From: Actinomadura meyerae
GTDB taxonomy: Bacteria; Actinomycetota; Actinomycetes; Streptosporangiales; Streptosporangiaceae
DNA length: 64,000 nt
Direction of reading: 5' to 3'
Assembly: GCF_900188445.1 (NCBI RefSeq)
Contig: NZ_FZOR01000024.1
Location: 1 to 64,000, forward strand
Positions 37,155 through 45,559 of this stretch are shown one piece after another. Made by a program: the position numbers and the translations under genes. Position 1 is the stretch's first letter. Each line of letters starts with the position of its first letter. The notes under the pieces are model-generated. The model had not been told where the DNA came from and made no database searches. It saw only the letters and a list, made by a program, of their open reading frames with translations.

Positions 37155-37703
37155 TCAGCGCGGGCCCGCGGCGGCCCCGTAGCCCTGGGCGACGAGCCGC
37201 TCGGCCATCCGCGCATAGGCGGCCGGGTCCTCGGGGGCGCTCGTCCCGAGGCCGTCGACGTACCGGTTGTACATGCAGAAGGCGGCGGCGATGAGCACGG
37301 TGTCGTGGATTTCGACGTCGGTGGCGCCGGCGTCCCGCGCGGCGGCGACGTGCTCCGCGCCGACCTCCTTACCCCCGCGCCGGACGGCTGCGGCGATGGC
37401 GAGCAGGGCCCGCAGCTTGGGCGAGACGGGTGCCGTCTCCGGGTCCGCGTGGACCTGCTGGACGAGCGTCATCCCGCCGGGCAGCTGCGCGGCGGCGCAC
37501 GCGCCGTGCGAGGACGCGCAGAACCGGCAGCCGTTCAGCTCGGACACGTAGGCGGCGATCAGCTCCCGCTCGCCGGGCGGCAGGGGGCTCGGGCCGCGCA
37601 GCAGCGCCTCGGCGAGCGCGCTCAGCGGCCCGCCGGTCTCCGGCCGGAACCGCAGCAGGGACGGCAGCCCGGGGATGTCGTCGTCCAGTTCGATATGCGC
37701 CAA
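37155..37703 (-). CDS. AhpD-like carboxymuconolactone decarboxylase family protein, 182 aa
   Basis: The core motif ELNGCRFCASSHGACAA carries the CxxCxxSH peroxidase-type site of AhpD relatives. LLAIAAAVRRGGKEVGAEHV and VEIHDTVLIAAAFCMYNRYV complete the helical fold. Such proteins reduce peroxides with thiol partners; some decarboxylate aromatic lactones. The presence of both cysteines favours the antioxidant role. Confidence 0.86.
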   Translation of the reverse strand: MAHIELDDDIPGLPSLLRFRPETGGPLSALAEALLRGPSPLPPGERELIAAYVSELNGCRFCASSHGACAAAQLPGGMTLVQQVHADPETAPVSPKLRALLAIAAAVRRGGKEVGAEHVAAARDAGATDVEIHDTVLIAAAFCMYNRYVDGLGTSAPEDPAAYARMAERLVAQGYGAAAGPR

Positions 37704-37760
37704 GGACCGCCTCCGGGGACATGATGTCGGGCAAGTCCCCCGATCTTCGTACGAAGCCGG

Positions 37761-38600
37761 TCAGGCGGCCAGTTTTCTCGCCACTCCACAAAAGGTCATG
37801 GTCTCCTGCGGCTCGCCCCACGGGTTGGGCTCGGGCCGCCACCGGGAGCACGACACGACGCCGGGCTCCAGCAGCTCCAGGCCGTCGAACAGCGCCTCGA
37901 TCTCGGCGGCGGTCCGGGCCTTGAGCGGGTGGGGTGTGCCGCTCTCGTTCCACGCCTTGACGGCGGTGTGCGTGACGTCCACGTCCAGGCAGGCGTGGGA
38001 CAGCGCCACGAAGCTGCCGGGGGCGAGCGCGCCGACGAGCCGGTCCAGGATGGCGCGAGCCTCGCCGTCGTCGGTGATGAGGTGCAGCAGCGCGAGCATC
38101 ATCAGCGCGACCGGGCGGTCGAAGTCGATCGTCGCGGCGGCCCCGGCGAGGATGCGGTCCGGGTCGCGGACGTCGGCGTCGATGTAGTCGGTCGCGCCCT
38201 CCGGCGAGCTGGTGAGCAGGGCCCGCGCGTGGGCCAGTACGAGCGGGTCGTTGTCGACGTAGACGATCCGGGAGTCCGGCGCGACCCGCTGCGCGATCTC
38301 GTGGGTGTTGTCGGCGGTCGGGAGCCCGGTGCCGATGTCGAGGAACTGCCGCACGCCCTCCTCGCCCGCCAGGTGGCGGACGCAGCGGCCGAGGAACAGC
38401 CGGTCGGTGCGGGCGGCGCCGACGATGCCGGGGACCTGCCGGGCGACCGCCTCGCCGGCCATGCGGTCCACCTCGTAGTGGTCCTTGCCGCCGAGCCAGT
38501 AGTCCCAGACGCGCGCCGACACCGGGCGGTCCGCGCGGATCCCGTCCTCCGCGCCCTCCCTGCCACTCTCCCTGCCGCTCTGCCTGTCGGCGGTGCCCAT
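37761..38600 (-). CDS. S-adenosylmethionine-dependent methyltransferase (DUF574 type), 279 aa
   Basis: The pattern is that of the actinomycete SAM methyltransferase family PF04672. RVWDYWLGGKDHYEVDR comes near the start, then FLDIGTGLPTADNTHEIAQ as the SAM loop, IVYVDNDPLVLAHARALL and VALMMLALLHLITD. Actinomycete genomes hold many copies and substrates are mostly unknown. It stands alone, facing the same way as the neighbouring hydroxylase. Confidence 0.88.
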   Translation of the reverse strand: MGTADRQSGRESGREGAEDGIRADRPVSARVWDYWLGGKDHYEVDRMAGEAVARQVPGIVGAARTDRLFLGRCVRHLAGEEGVRQFLDIGTGLPTADNTHEIAQRVAPDSRIVYVDNDPLVLAHARALLTSSPEGATDYIDADVRDPDRILAGAAATIDFDRPVALMMLALLHLITDDGEARAILDRLVGALAPGSFVALSHACLDVDVTHTAVKAWNESGTPHPLKARTAAEIEALFDGLELLEPGVVSCSRWRPEPNPWGEPQETMTFCGVARKLAA

Positions 38601-38690
38601 GCGTTCTCACCTCCGGTCGGCCGCCGGGACGCGTCCGCCCCGGGACGACCGACGCTACACGGCGGCGAAGGAGGCCACGGGTGACGTCGG

Positions 38691-40244
38691 TCACGCCCGT
38701 CCGCAGGCGCGGCGCACGGCGGCGGCCACGGCCGCGGGAGTGCCGCCGGGCAGGACGGCGGCGAGGTGCCCGTCCGGGCGGATGACGTGGACCGTGTCCG
38801 GGCCCGCCCGCAGGGCCTCCCGCAGCGCCCCCTCGGTGTCGATCTCGTCCAGCGCGTAGCTGTCGCACGGGATGCCTTCGGGCGGCTCCACGGCGGTGGG
38901 GCCGAGGAGCACGAACCGGGTGCCGAAGAGGCGGCGCAGGCGGGTGCGCCCGCCGCGCGCGGTGCACGGGCCGTCCGGGCACAGCACCCCCGGCACCGGC
39001 GGGCGGGGCGCGCCCGGCTCGCGCGGGAAGCCGTCCACCGGGCCGGACGGGGTCGTGAGCGGCGAGTCCAGGTACCAGAACGGCTCGGCGAGCCGGCCGG
39101 AGTCGATGATCGCGCGGGGGTCGGGGTGGGTCCGGGCCCGCTCCAGCGACTCCAGGCGGTGCGCCCGCTGCGCCGGAGTCTGCGGGACGAGGAACTCCAT
39201 CGTCCGGGTGGTGACGCGCAGGTTCTCCAGCGCGGCGGCGCGGCGTTCGAGGTCGTAGCTGCGCAGCAGCTCCGGCGGCGCCCAGCCGTGCCGGACGAAC
39301 GCGAGCTTCCAGGCCAGGTTCTCCGCGTCCTGGACGCCGGAGTTCAGCCCGCGGGCCCCGAACGGCGCGTACAGGTGGGCGGCGTCGCCGGCCAGGAACG
39401 CGCGGCCGGACGCGAACGTCTCGGCGCACCGCTCGTGGAACCGGTACACCGTGGCCCACACGATCTCGTACGGGAGGTCCCCGGTGATCTTGCGGATGCG
39501 GGCGTCGAGCGCGCCGGACGTCCGCTCGGCGTCCAGGTCGAGGTCGGCGGGCACCTGCCAGTCGATGCGCCACGTCCCGTCCGGGCACTGGTGGACGAGG
39601 ACCTGCCTCCCGGGGTTCCACTCGGGGTCGAAGTAGAACCGCCGCTCGCTCGGGAACGGCAGCTCGGCCCGGATGTCGCAGATGAGGAACCTGTCGGCGA
39701 ACGTGCGGCCGGGGAAGCCGATGCCGAGCAGCTCCCGGACCGCGCCGTGGCCGCCGTCCGCGCCGACCAGGTGCGTCCCGCGCACCGTCGCGGCGCCCGC
39801 GTCGGCCTCGACGCCGTCCGCGTCCTGGCGCACGGCGCGGACCCGGTGCCCGTAGCGGACCTCGACCAGCGGCTCGGCGGCGGCGAGGTCGCGCAGGTAC
39901 GCCTCCACCTCGGCCTGCGAGATGTTGATCCACGGCGGGACCTCGCCGCTCCCGGCATCGGGGAAGGTGACGGCGAACAGCTCGTCGCCGCGGTGGTAGG
40001 TGCGGCCGGTCGTCCAGGTCACGCCGCGGGCGATCATCCGCTCGGCGCAGCCGGCGCGGTCGAGGACGTCCAGCACGTCCCGCTGGAAGCAGATCGCCCG
40101 CGATCCGGAGGGGTCGCGGCGCGCGGCGGCCTCCAGCACCACGCTCGGTACCCCGTGCCGGGCCAGCAGCAGCGCCGCGACCAGGCCGACCGGCCCGGCG
40201 CCGACGACCACGACCGGTTCCGCGGCGGAGCCCACACCGTCCAT
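38691..40244 (-). CDS. FAD-dependent aromatic hydroxylase (PheA/TfdB type), 517 aa
   Basis: The FAD fold is VVVGAGPVGLVAALLLARHG. The middle motif HLVGADGGHGAVRELLGIG and the GD motif FLAGDAAHLYAPFGARGLNS are those of class A flavoprotein monooxygenases. A thioredoxin-like C-terminal domain, as in phenol hydroxylases, ends the protein. It adds a hydroxyl to an aromatic or polyketide ring using NAD(P)H. A maleylacetate reductase 600 bases away on the other strand suggests a catabolic rather than antibiotic role, but this is only context. Confidence 0.87.
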   Translation of the reverse strand: MDGVGSAAEPVVVVGAGPVGLVAALLLARHGVPSVVLEAAARRDPSGSRAICFQRDVLDVLDRAGCAERMIARGVTWTTGRTYHRGDELFAVTFPDAGSGEVPPWINISQAEVEAYLRDLAAAEPLVEVRYGHRVRAVRQDADGVEADAGAATVRGTHLVGADGGHGAVRELLGIGFPGRTFADRFLICDIRAELPFPSERRFYFDPEWNPGRQVLVHQCPDGTWRIDWQVPADLDLDAERTSGALDARIRKITGDLPYEIVWATVYRFHERCAETFASGRAFLAGDAAHLYAPFGARGLNSGVQDAENLAWKLAFVRHGWAPPELLRSYDLERRAAALENLRVTTRTMEFLVPQTPAQRAHRLESLERARTHPDPRAIIDSGRLAEPFWYLDSPLTTPSGPVDGFPREPGAPRPPVPGVLCPDGPCTARGGRTRLRRLFGTRFVLLGPTAVEPPEGIPCDSYALDEIDTEGALREALRAGPDTVHVIRPDGHLAAVLPGGTPAAVAAAVRRACGRA

Positions 40245-40293
40245 CGTGCGCCGCGCCTCCCCTCCGGGTGAAGGCTTGCCGGTGAGGGCCCGG

Positions 40294-40791
40294 TCAGGCC
40301 GTCGGGCTGCCCGTGGCCCGCGCGCGGTCGACGGCCTCGGTGATCGTCCGGTCGGCGACCCGCCGGTCCTGCCAGCCGCGCACGTCCGCGTCCTTGCCCG
40401 GCTCCAGGCTCTTGTAGATGTCGAAGAAGTGCGCGATCTCGTCGAGGATGTGCTCGTGCACGTCCCGCAGGTCGCGGATGTCCTGGTAGCGGACGTCCCG
40501 CGACGGGACGGTCAGGATCTTCGCGTCGGGCCCCTTCTCGTCGTGCATCCAGAAGACCCCGATGCTGCGGACGGTGATCTGGCAGCCGGGGAACGTGGGC
40601 TCCTCCAGCAGCACCATCGCGTCCAGCGGGTCGCCGTCCTCCGCGCAGGTGTCCGGGATGTAGCCGTAGTCGTGCGGGTACCGGGTCGCGGTGAACAGCA
40701 TCCGGTCGAGGCGGATCCGGCCCAGCCGGTGGTCCATCTCGTACTTGTTGCGCGATCCCCCGGGGATCTCGACGACCATTTCGATCTCCAT
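40294..40791 (-). CDS. ppa: inorganic pyrophosphatase, 165 aa
   Basis: The family I pyrophosphatase pulls biosynthetic reactions forward by splitting PPi. The signature DGDPLDAMVLLEEPTFPG is complete. Other marks are VEIPGGSRNKYEMDH, YPHDYGYIPDT and DEIAHFFDIYKSLEPGK. ATG 40791 has GGGGGAGGT upstream. Length is normal. Confidence 0.96.
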   Translation of the reverse strand: MEIEMVVEIPGGSRNKYEMDHRLGRIRLDRMLFTATRYPHDYGYIPDTCAEDGDPLDAMVLLEEPTFPGCQITVRSIGVFWMHDEKGPDAKILTVPSRDVRYQDIRDLRDVHEHILDEIAHFFDIYKSLEPGKDADVRGWQDRRVADRTITEAVDRARATGSPTA

Positions 40792-40864
40792 GCGTACCTC
40801 CCCCGTCCCATCCCTACCCCATCGGGGCGCCGGCGGGGCGCACCCCGGCCGTAGAGTTCCGGAC

Positions 40865-41932
40865 ATGGACGCGCTCCGCTTCACCTACCGGCCGCTGCCC
40901 GTGCGGGTCGTCTTCGGCGCGGGCGTGCTCGCCGAGCTGCCCGCCGAGGTGGACGCGCTGGGCCTGTCGCGGGTGCTCGTGCTGGCGACGCCGGGGCGGC
41001 GCGCGGACGCCGAAGGGGTCGCGGCGGCGCTCGGCGGCCGGCTGGCCGGTGTGCACGCCGGAGCGGTGATGCACGTGCCGGCGGACGCCGCGGCGGAGGC
41101 GGGCCGGGTCGCCGCGGCGGCCGGGGCGGACGGGCTGGTCGCGTTCGGCGGCGGGTCGGCCGTCGGCCTGGCCAAGGCGGTCGCGAAGGAGACGGGCCTG
41201 CCGATCGCGGCCGTCCCCACCACCTACTCCGGGTCGGAGATGACGCCGGTGTGGGGCATGACGGAGGACGGCGTGAAGCGCACCGGCCGCGACGAGCGCG
41301 TGCTGGCCCGGACGGTGCTCTACGACCCGTCCCTGACGCTGGGCCTGCCGCCCGCGGTGTCGGCTGCGTCGGCGATGAACGCGGCGGCGCACGCCGTCGA
41401 GGCGCTCTACGCCCCCGACGCGTCGCCGGTGGTGTCGCTGATGGCGGAGGAGGCCGTCCGGGTGCTGGCGGAGGCGCTGCCGGAGGTCGTGCGGGAGCCC
41501 GGCGCGCTGCCCGCCCGCACCCGCGCGCTGTACGGGGCGTGGCTGGGCGGCACCTGCCTCAGCGCGACGACGATGGGCCTGCACCACAGGCTGTGCCACA
41601 TCCTCGGGGGTTCGCTGAACCTCCCGCACGCCGAGACCCACACCGTCCTGCTGCCGCACGCCCTCGCCTACAACGCCCCGGCCGCGCCGGACGCCGTGCG
41701 GGCCTTGAGCCGGGCTCTGGGAGGCGACGACCCGGCACGCGCGCTGTGGGAGCTGTCCGGTTCGCTGGGCCTGCCGCGTTCCCTCAAGGACCTCGGCGCC
41801 GACCCCGCACACCTGGACGACGTGGTCGCGCGGGCCGCCGCCGGAGGCTTCGCGAACCCGCGTCCGGTGGAGGAGGCGGGCCTGCGGGTGCTGCTCGGCA
41901 ACGCCTGGGAGGGCCGCCCGCCGGGCGCCTAG
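40865..41932 (+). CDS. maleylacetate reductase (iron-alcohol dehydrogenase family), 355 aa
   Basis: The protein converts maleylacetate to 3-oxoadipate with NAD(P)H, a late step in degradation of resorcinol, hydroxyquinol and chloroaromatics. Marks are VRVVFGAGVLAELPAEVDAL, LVAFGGGSAVGLAKAVA, PTTYSGSEMTPVWGMTEDG and the metal-site region GLHHRLCHILGGSLNLPHAE. The YSGSEMTPVWG sequence separates it from ordinary alcohol dehydrogenases. No hydroxyquinol dioxygenase is nearby. Confidence 0.88.
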   Translation: MDALRFTYRPLPVRVVFGAGVLAELPAEVDALGLSRVLVLATPGRRADAEGVAAALGGRLAGVHAGAVMHVPADAAAEAGRVAAAAGADGLVAFGGGSAVGLAKAVAKETGLPIAAVPTTYSGSEMTPVWGMTEDGVKRTGRDERVLARTVLYDPSLTLGLPPAVSAASAMNAAAHAVEALYAPDASPVVSLMAEEAVRVLAEALPEVVREPGALPARTRALYGAWLGGTCLSATTMGLHHRLCHILGGSLNLPHAETHTVLLPHALAYNAPAAPDAVRALSRALGGDDPARALWELSGSLGLPRSLKDLGADPAHLDDVVARAAAGGFANPRPVEEAGLRVLLGNAWEGRPPGA

Positions 41933-41958
41933 TGCGCGGCGGTCAGTGCGCGCGGCGG

Positions 41959-44592
41959 TCAGTGTGCCGCGGCGTCCCAGTCGGCGCCGGCGCCGATGGC
42001 GACCTCCAGGCCGACCGTGAGCGGGTAGGCGGTGGTCATCCGGTCGCGGACGAGCGCCTCCACCGCGTCCCGCTCCCCCGGCGCCACCTCCAGGACGATC
42101 TCGTCGTGCACCTGGAGCAGCAGCCGGCTGCGCAGCCCGGCCCCGGTGAGCGCCTCGTCCACCCGCAGCATCGCGATCTTGACGATGTCGGCGGCGGAGC
42201 CCTGGACCGGCGCGTTCAGCGCCATCCGCTCGGCGGTCTCGCGCCGCTGCCGGTTGTCGCTGGTCAGGTGCGGCAGGTAGCGGCGCCGGCCGAGCAGCGT
42301 CCGGGTGTAGCCGGTGGCGCGGGCCTCGGCGACGACGTGGTCGAGGTAGTCGCGGACGCCGCCGAGCCGCGCGAAGTAGGCGTCCATCAGCGGGCGCGCC
42401 TCCGCCTGCGGGATGCCGAGCTGCTTCGCCAGCCCGAACGCCGACAGCCCGTACGCGAGCCCGTACGACATCGCCTTGATCTTGCGGCGCATGTCGGGCG
42501 TGACGGCGGCGGGCGGGACCTGGAAGACCTGCGCCGCCATCGTCGCGTGGAGGTCCTCGCCGGACGCGAACGCCTCCAGCAGCGTGGGGTCCTGCGACAG
42601 GTGCGCCATGACGCGCAGTTCGAGCTGCCCGTAGTCGGCGGTCAGCAGCGACTCGAAGCCGGGGCCGGGCGGGAACGCCCGCCGGATGCGCCGCCCCTCC
42701 TCGGTGCGGACGGGGATGACCTGGAGGTTCGGCTCGGTCGAGGTGAGCCGGCCGGTGGCGGCGACGGTCTGCTGGAAGGTGGTGTGGATCCGGCCGTCCG
42801 CGCCGATCTCCCGGATCAGCCCGGCGACGGTCGCGCGCAGCCGCGCCTGGTCGCGGTGGCGCAGCAGCACCTCCGGGAGCCCGTTGTCGGTCTGGGTGGC
42901 GAGCCAGGTCAGCGCGTCGACGTCGGTGGAGTGGCCCGATTTGATCTTCTTGGTGCGGGGCAGGTCGAGCTCGCCGAACAGCACCTCCTGGAGCTGCTTG
43001 GTCGAGCCCGGGTTGAAGGGGTGCCCGGCGATCTCCGCGGCCTCGCCGGCGGCGCGCGCCATCCCGTCCGCGAAGTGGCGCTCCAGTTCGTCGAGGAGGG
43101 CGGCGTCCACGTGGATTCCGGCGCGTTCGGCGCGCGCGAGCAGGTCCGACAGCGGCAGCTCGACGTCGCGGAGGACCGCGTCCATGCCGGTGGAGGCGAG
43201 GTCGGCGGCGAACTTCCCGGCCAGGTCGAGGACGGCGCGCGCGCTCAGCATCAGCCCGGCGGCGCCGTCGGCGGGCGGCCGGCGGCCCAGGTGGCGGCCC
43301 GCGAGGTCGGCGATCCCGTAGGCGGCCAGGCCGGGGAGCAGCAGGTAGGCGGCCATCGCCGTGTCGGTGGCGACGCCGCCGAGGCGCCAGCCGCGCTCGC
43401 CGAACACGCGCAGCAGCGCCTTCACGTCGTGCAGCGCCTTGGGCCGGGACGGGTCGGCGAGCCACTCCGCGAAGGCCCGCTCGTCGGCCTCGGTGAGGGC
43501 GGACGGCTCGAAGGAGGCGGCGTGGTCGTCGCCGGCGGCCAGCGCGATCCGCGTGATGTCGCCGGTGCCGCGCGCCCACGTCCAGTCGGCGGCCAGCGCC
43601 GTCAGGCCGGTGGCGTGGGCGCCGAGCCAGCCGGCCAGCTCGTCCGGGCGCAGCTCGCGGCCCTTCACCGGCTCGGGCCGCGCCGCCTCCGGGGACCGGG
43701 CGCCGCCCGGGTCGGCGGCGAAGAGGCGCTGCCGGAGGCTGGCGTTGCGGAACTCCAGCTCGTCCAGCAGCGCGGTGAACGCGGACAGGTCGTAGGGGCG
43801 GCGCCGCAGGTCGGCGGGCGCCACCGGCAGGTCCACGTCGCGGACGAGCTCGGTGAGCCGCCGGTTCAGCCGCACCGTGTCGAGCGCGCCGCGCAGCCTC
43901 TCCCCCGCCTTGCCCTTCACCTCGCCGGGCCGCTCCAGCAGCGCGTCGAGGGTGCCGAACTCCCGGATCCACTTCGCGGCCGTCTTCTCCCCGATGCCGG
44001 GGATGCTCGGCAGGTTGTCGGACGGGTCGCCGCGCAGCGCCGCGAAGTCGGGGTACTGCGCGGGGGTCAGGCCGTACTTCTCCCGCACCGCGTCGGGCGT
44101 GTACCGGACCATCTCGGCGGCCGTCCGGTAGAAGTACAGGACGGTGACGTCGTCGCCGACGAGCTGGAGCGCGTCGCGGTCGCCGGTGACGATCAGCACG
44201 GCCATGCCGTCGTCCACCGCCGCCCCGGTGAGCGTCGCGATCACGTCGTCGGCCTCGTAGCCGGGCGCGCGCAGCACCGGGACGCTCATCGCGGCGAGCA
44301 GCCGGTCCAGGACGGGGAGCTGGGCGCCGAACTCCGACGGCGACCGCGTCCGGTTCGCCTTGTACTCGGGGAACTCCTCGGCGCGGAACGTCCGCCGCCC
44401 CACGTCGAACGCGACGGCCGCGTGCGTCGGCCGCTCGTCCCGCAGCACGTTCGCCAGCATGTTCGCGAACCCGTACACGACGTTGGTGGGCTGCCCCGCC
44501 GTCGTGGTGAAGTTCTCCACCGGCAGCGCGTAGAAGGCCCGGTAGGCCAGCGAGTGGCCGTCCAGGAGCAGCAGGCGCGGCCGGTCGGTCAT
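41959..44592 (-). CDS. polA: DNA polymerase I, 877 aa
   Basis: The N-terminal 5' nuclease domain (about 1-300) has LLLLDGHSLAYRAFYALP and GYEADDVIATL. The 3'-5' proofreading domain is present in fold but shows LAADWTWA where active enzymes have an Asp-x-Glu pair, so proofreading is probably lost. The polymerase domain has motif A TADYGQLELRVMAHLS, motif B RRKIKAMSYGLAYGLSAFGL and motif C LLQVHDEIVLE. ATG 44592 is the natural start. It repairs gaps and removes RNA primers. Confidence 0.95.
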   Translation of the reverse strand: MTDRPRLLLLDGHSLAYRAFYALPVENFTTTAGQPTNVVYGFANMLANVLRDERPTHAAVAFDVGRRTFRAEEFPEYKANRTRSPSEFGAQLPVLDRLLAAMSVPVLRAPGYEADDVIATLTGAAVDDGMAVLIVTGDRDALQLVGDDVTVLYFYRTAAEMVRYTPDAVREKYGLTPAQYPDFAALRGDPSDNLPSIPGIGEKTAAKWIREFGTLDALLERPGEVKGKAGERLRGALDTVRLNRRLTELVRDVDLPVAPADLRRRPYDLSAFTALLDELEFRNASLRQRLFAADPGGARSPEAARPEPVKGRELRPDELAGWLGAHATGLTALAADWTWARGTGDITRIALAAGDDHAASFEPSALTEADERAFAEWLADPSRPKALHDVKALLRVFGERGWRLGGVATDTAMAAYLLLPGLAAYGIADLAGRHLGRRPPADGAAGLMLSARAVLDLAGKFAADLASTGMDAVLRDVELPLSDLLARAERAGIHVDAALLDELERHFADGMARAAGEAAEIAGHPFNPGSTKQLQEVLFGELDLPRTKKIKSGHSTDVDALTWLATQTDNGLPEVLLRHRDQARLRATVAGLIREIGADGRIHTTFQQTVAATGRLTSTEPNLQVIPVRTEEGRRIRRAFPPGPGFESLLTADYGQLELRVMAHLSQDPTLLEAFASGEDLHATMAAQVFQVPPAAVTPDMRRKIKAMSYGLAYGLSAFGLAKQLGIPQAEARPLMDAYFARLGGVRDYLDHVVAEARATGYTRTLLGRRRYLPHLTSDNRQRRETAERMALNAPVQGSAADIVKIAMLRVDEALTGAGLRSRLLLQVHDEIVLEVAPGERDAVEALVRDRMTTAYPLTVGLEVAIGAGADWDAAAH

Positions 44593-44653
44593 GTTCACAT
44601 CCTGGCACCGGGGAAGGGGGCATGAAACGGCCGCGGAGAGTGTTGGGGGCGAC

Positions 44654-45481
44654 ATGGACAAGATCGAACTGGGCCGGCTGGGCATCTGGCGGCCGTGGAG
44701 CGCGCTGGATCCGGAGCTGGCCAGGGACCTGGAGGACCTCGGTTACGGCGCCATCTGGATCGGCGGGTCGCCGCGCGGCGACCTGAAGATCGCCGAGCGG
44801 CTGCTGGCCGGCACCGACCGGATCGTGATCGCCACGGGCATCGTGAACATGTGGGCCACGCCGGCCACGGAGGCCGCCGCGTCCTACCACCGGCTGCACG
44901 ACGCGTACGGCGGCCGGTTCCTGCTGGGCGTGGGCATCGGCCACCCGGAGGCGACGCAGGAGTACCGCAGCCCCTACGAGACGATCGTCCGCTACCTGGA
45001 CGACCTCGACGCCGCGGACGTCCCGGCCGCCGGGCGGGTGCTGGCCGCGCTCGGGCCGCGGGTGCTGCGGCTGGCGGCGGAGCGGACCGCGGGCGCGCAC
45101 CCGTACTTCACCACGCCGGAGCACACCCGGCAGGCGCGGGAGACGCTCGGCGCCGGGCCGCTGCTCGTCCCCGAGCAGAAGGTGGTGCTCGACACCGACG
45201 AGGAGCGCGCCCGCGCGACGGCCCGGGAGGCCGCGAAGATGTACCTGGGGCTGCGCAACTACGTCGGCAACTTCAAGCGGCTCGGCTTCACCGACGCCGA
45301 CGTGGCGGGCGGCGGCAGCGACGCGCTGATCGACGCGCTGGTCGCGCAGGGCGACGCGGCGGCGCTGGCCGCGCGGGTGCGGGAGCACCTGGACGCGGGC
45401 GCCGACCAGGTGGCCGTGCAGGTGCTGGGCGACGGCGACCCGCGCCCGGCGCTGCGCGGGATCGCCGAAGCGCTCGGCTGA
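44654..45481 (+). CDS. LLM-class F420-dependent oxidoreductase, 275 aa
   Basis: The luciferase-like TIM barrel has LGRLGIWRPWSALDPELARD, LGYGAIWIGGSPRGDL, GTDRIVIATGIVNMWATPA and FLLGVGIGHPEA. These match actinobacterial F420 oxidoreductases of unknown substrate. The start is ATG 44654. It diverges from polA across 61 bases and converges with an aminopeptidase. Confidence 0.87.
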   Translation: MDKIELGRLGIWRPWSALDPELARDLEDLGYGAIWIGGSPRGDLKIAERLLAGTDRIVIATGIVNMWATPATEAAASYHRLHDAYGGRFLLGVGIGHPEATQEYRSPYETIVRYLDDLDAADVPAAGRVLAALGPRVLRLAAERTAGAHPYFTTPEHTRQARETLGAGPLLVPEQKVVLDTDEERARATAREAAKMYLGLRNYVGNFKRLGFTDADVAGGGSDALIDALVAQGDAAALAARVREHLDAGADQVAVQVLGDGDPRPALRGIAEALG

Positions 45482-45512
45482 CCCGGCGGCCCGGCCGGCG
45501 GAGCGAACGGAG

Positions 45513-45540
45513 GAGGGGCGCGCCCGCGGGCGCGCCCCTC
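45513..45540. terminator. perfect 28-base palindrome between converging genes
   Basis: The whole segment 45513-45540 is its own reverse complement (half-site GAGGGGCGCGCCCG). It lies between the stops of the LLM gene and the aminopeptidase gene and is the likely shared terminator. Confidence 0.7.
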
Positions 45541-45559
45541 GGCGGACCGGACTACCGGA

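Noticed and set aside
40814..45388. Very long minus-strand open frame crossing several genes
   Set aside because: It spans polA in a different frame plus two plus-strand genes. The peptide is low-complexity Arg/Ala/Gly, typical of an out-of-frame reading.
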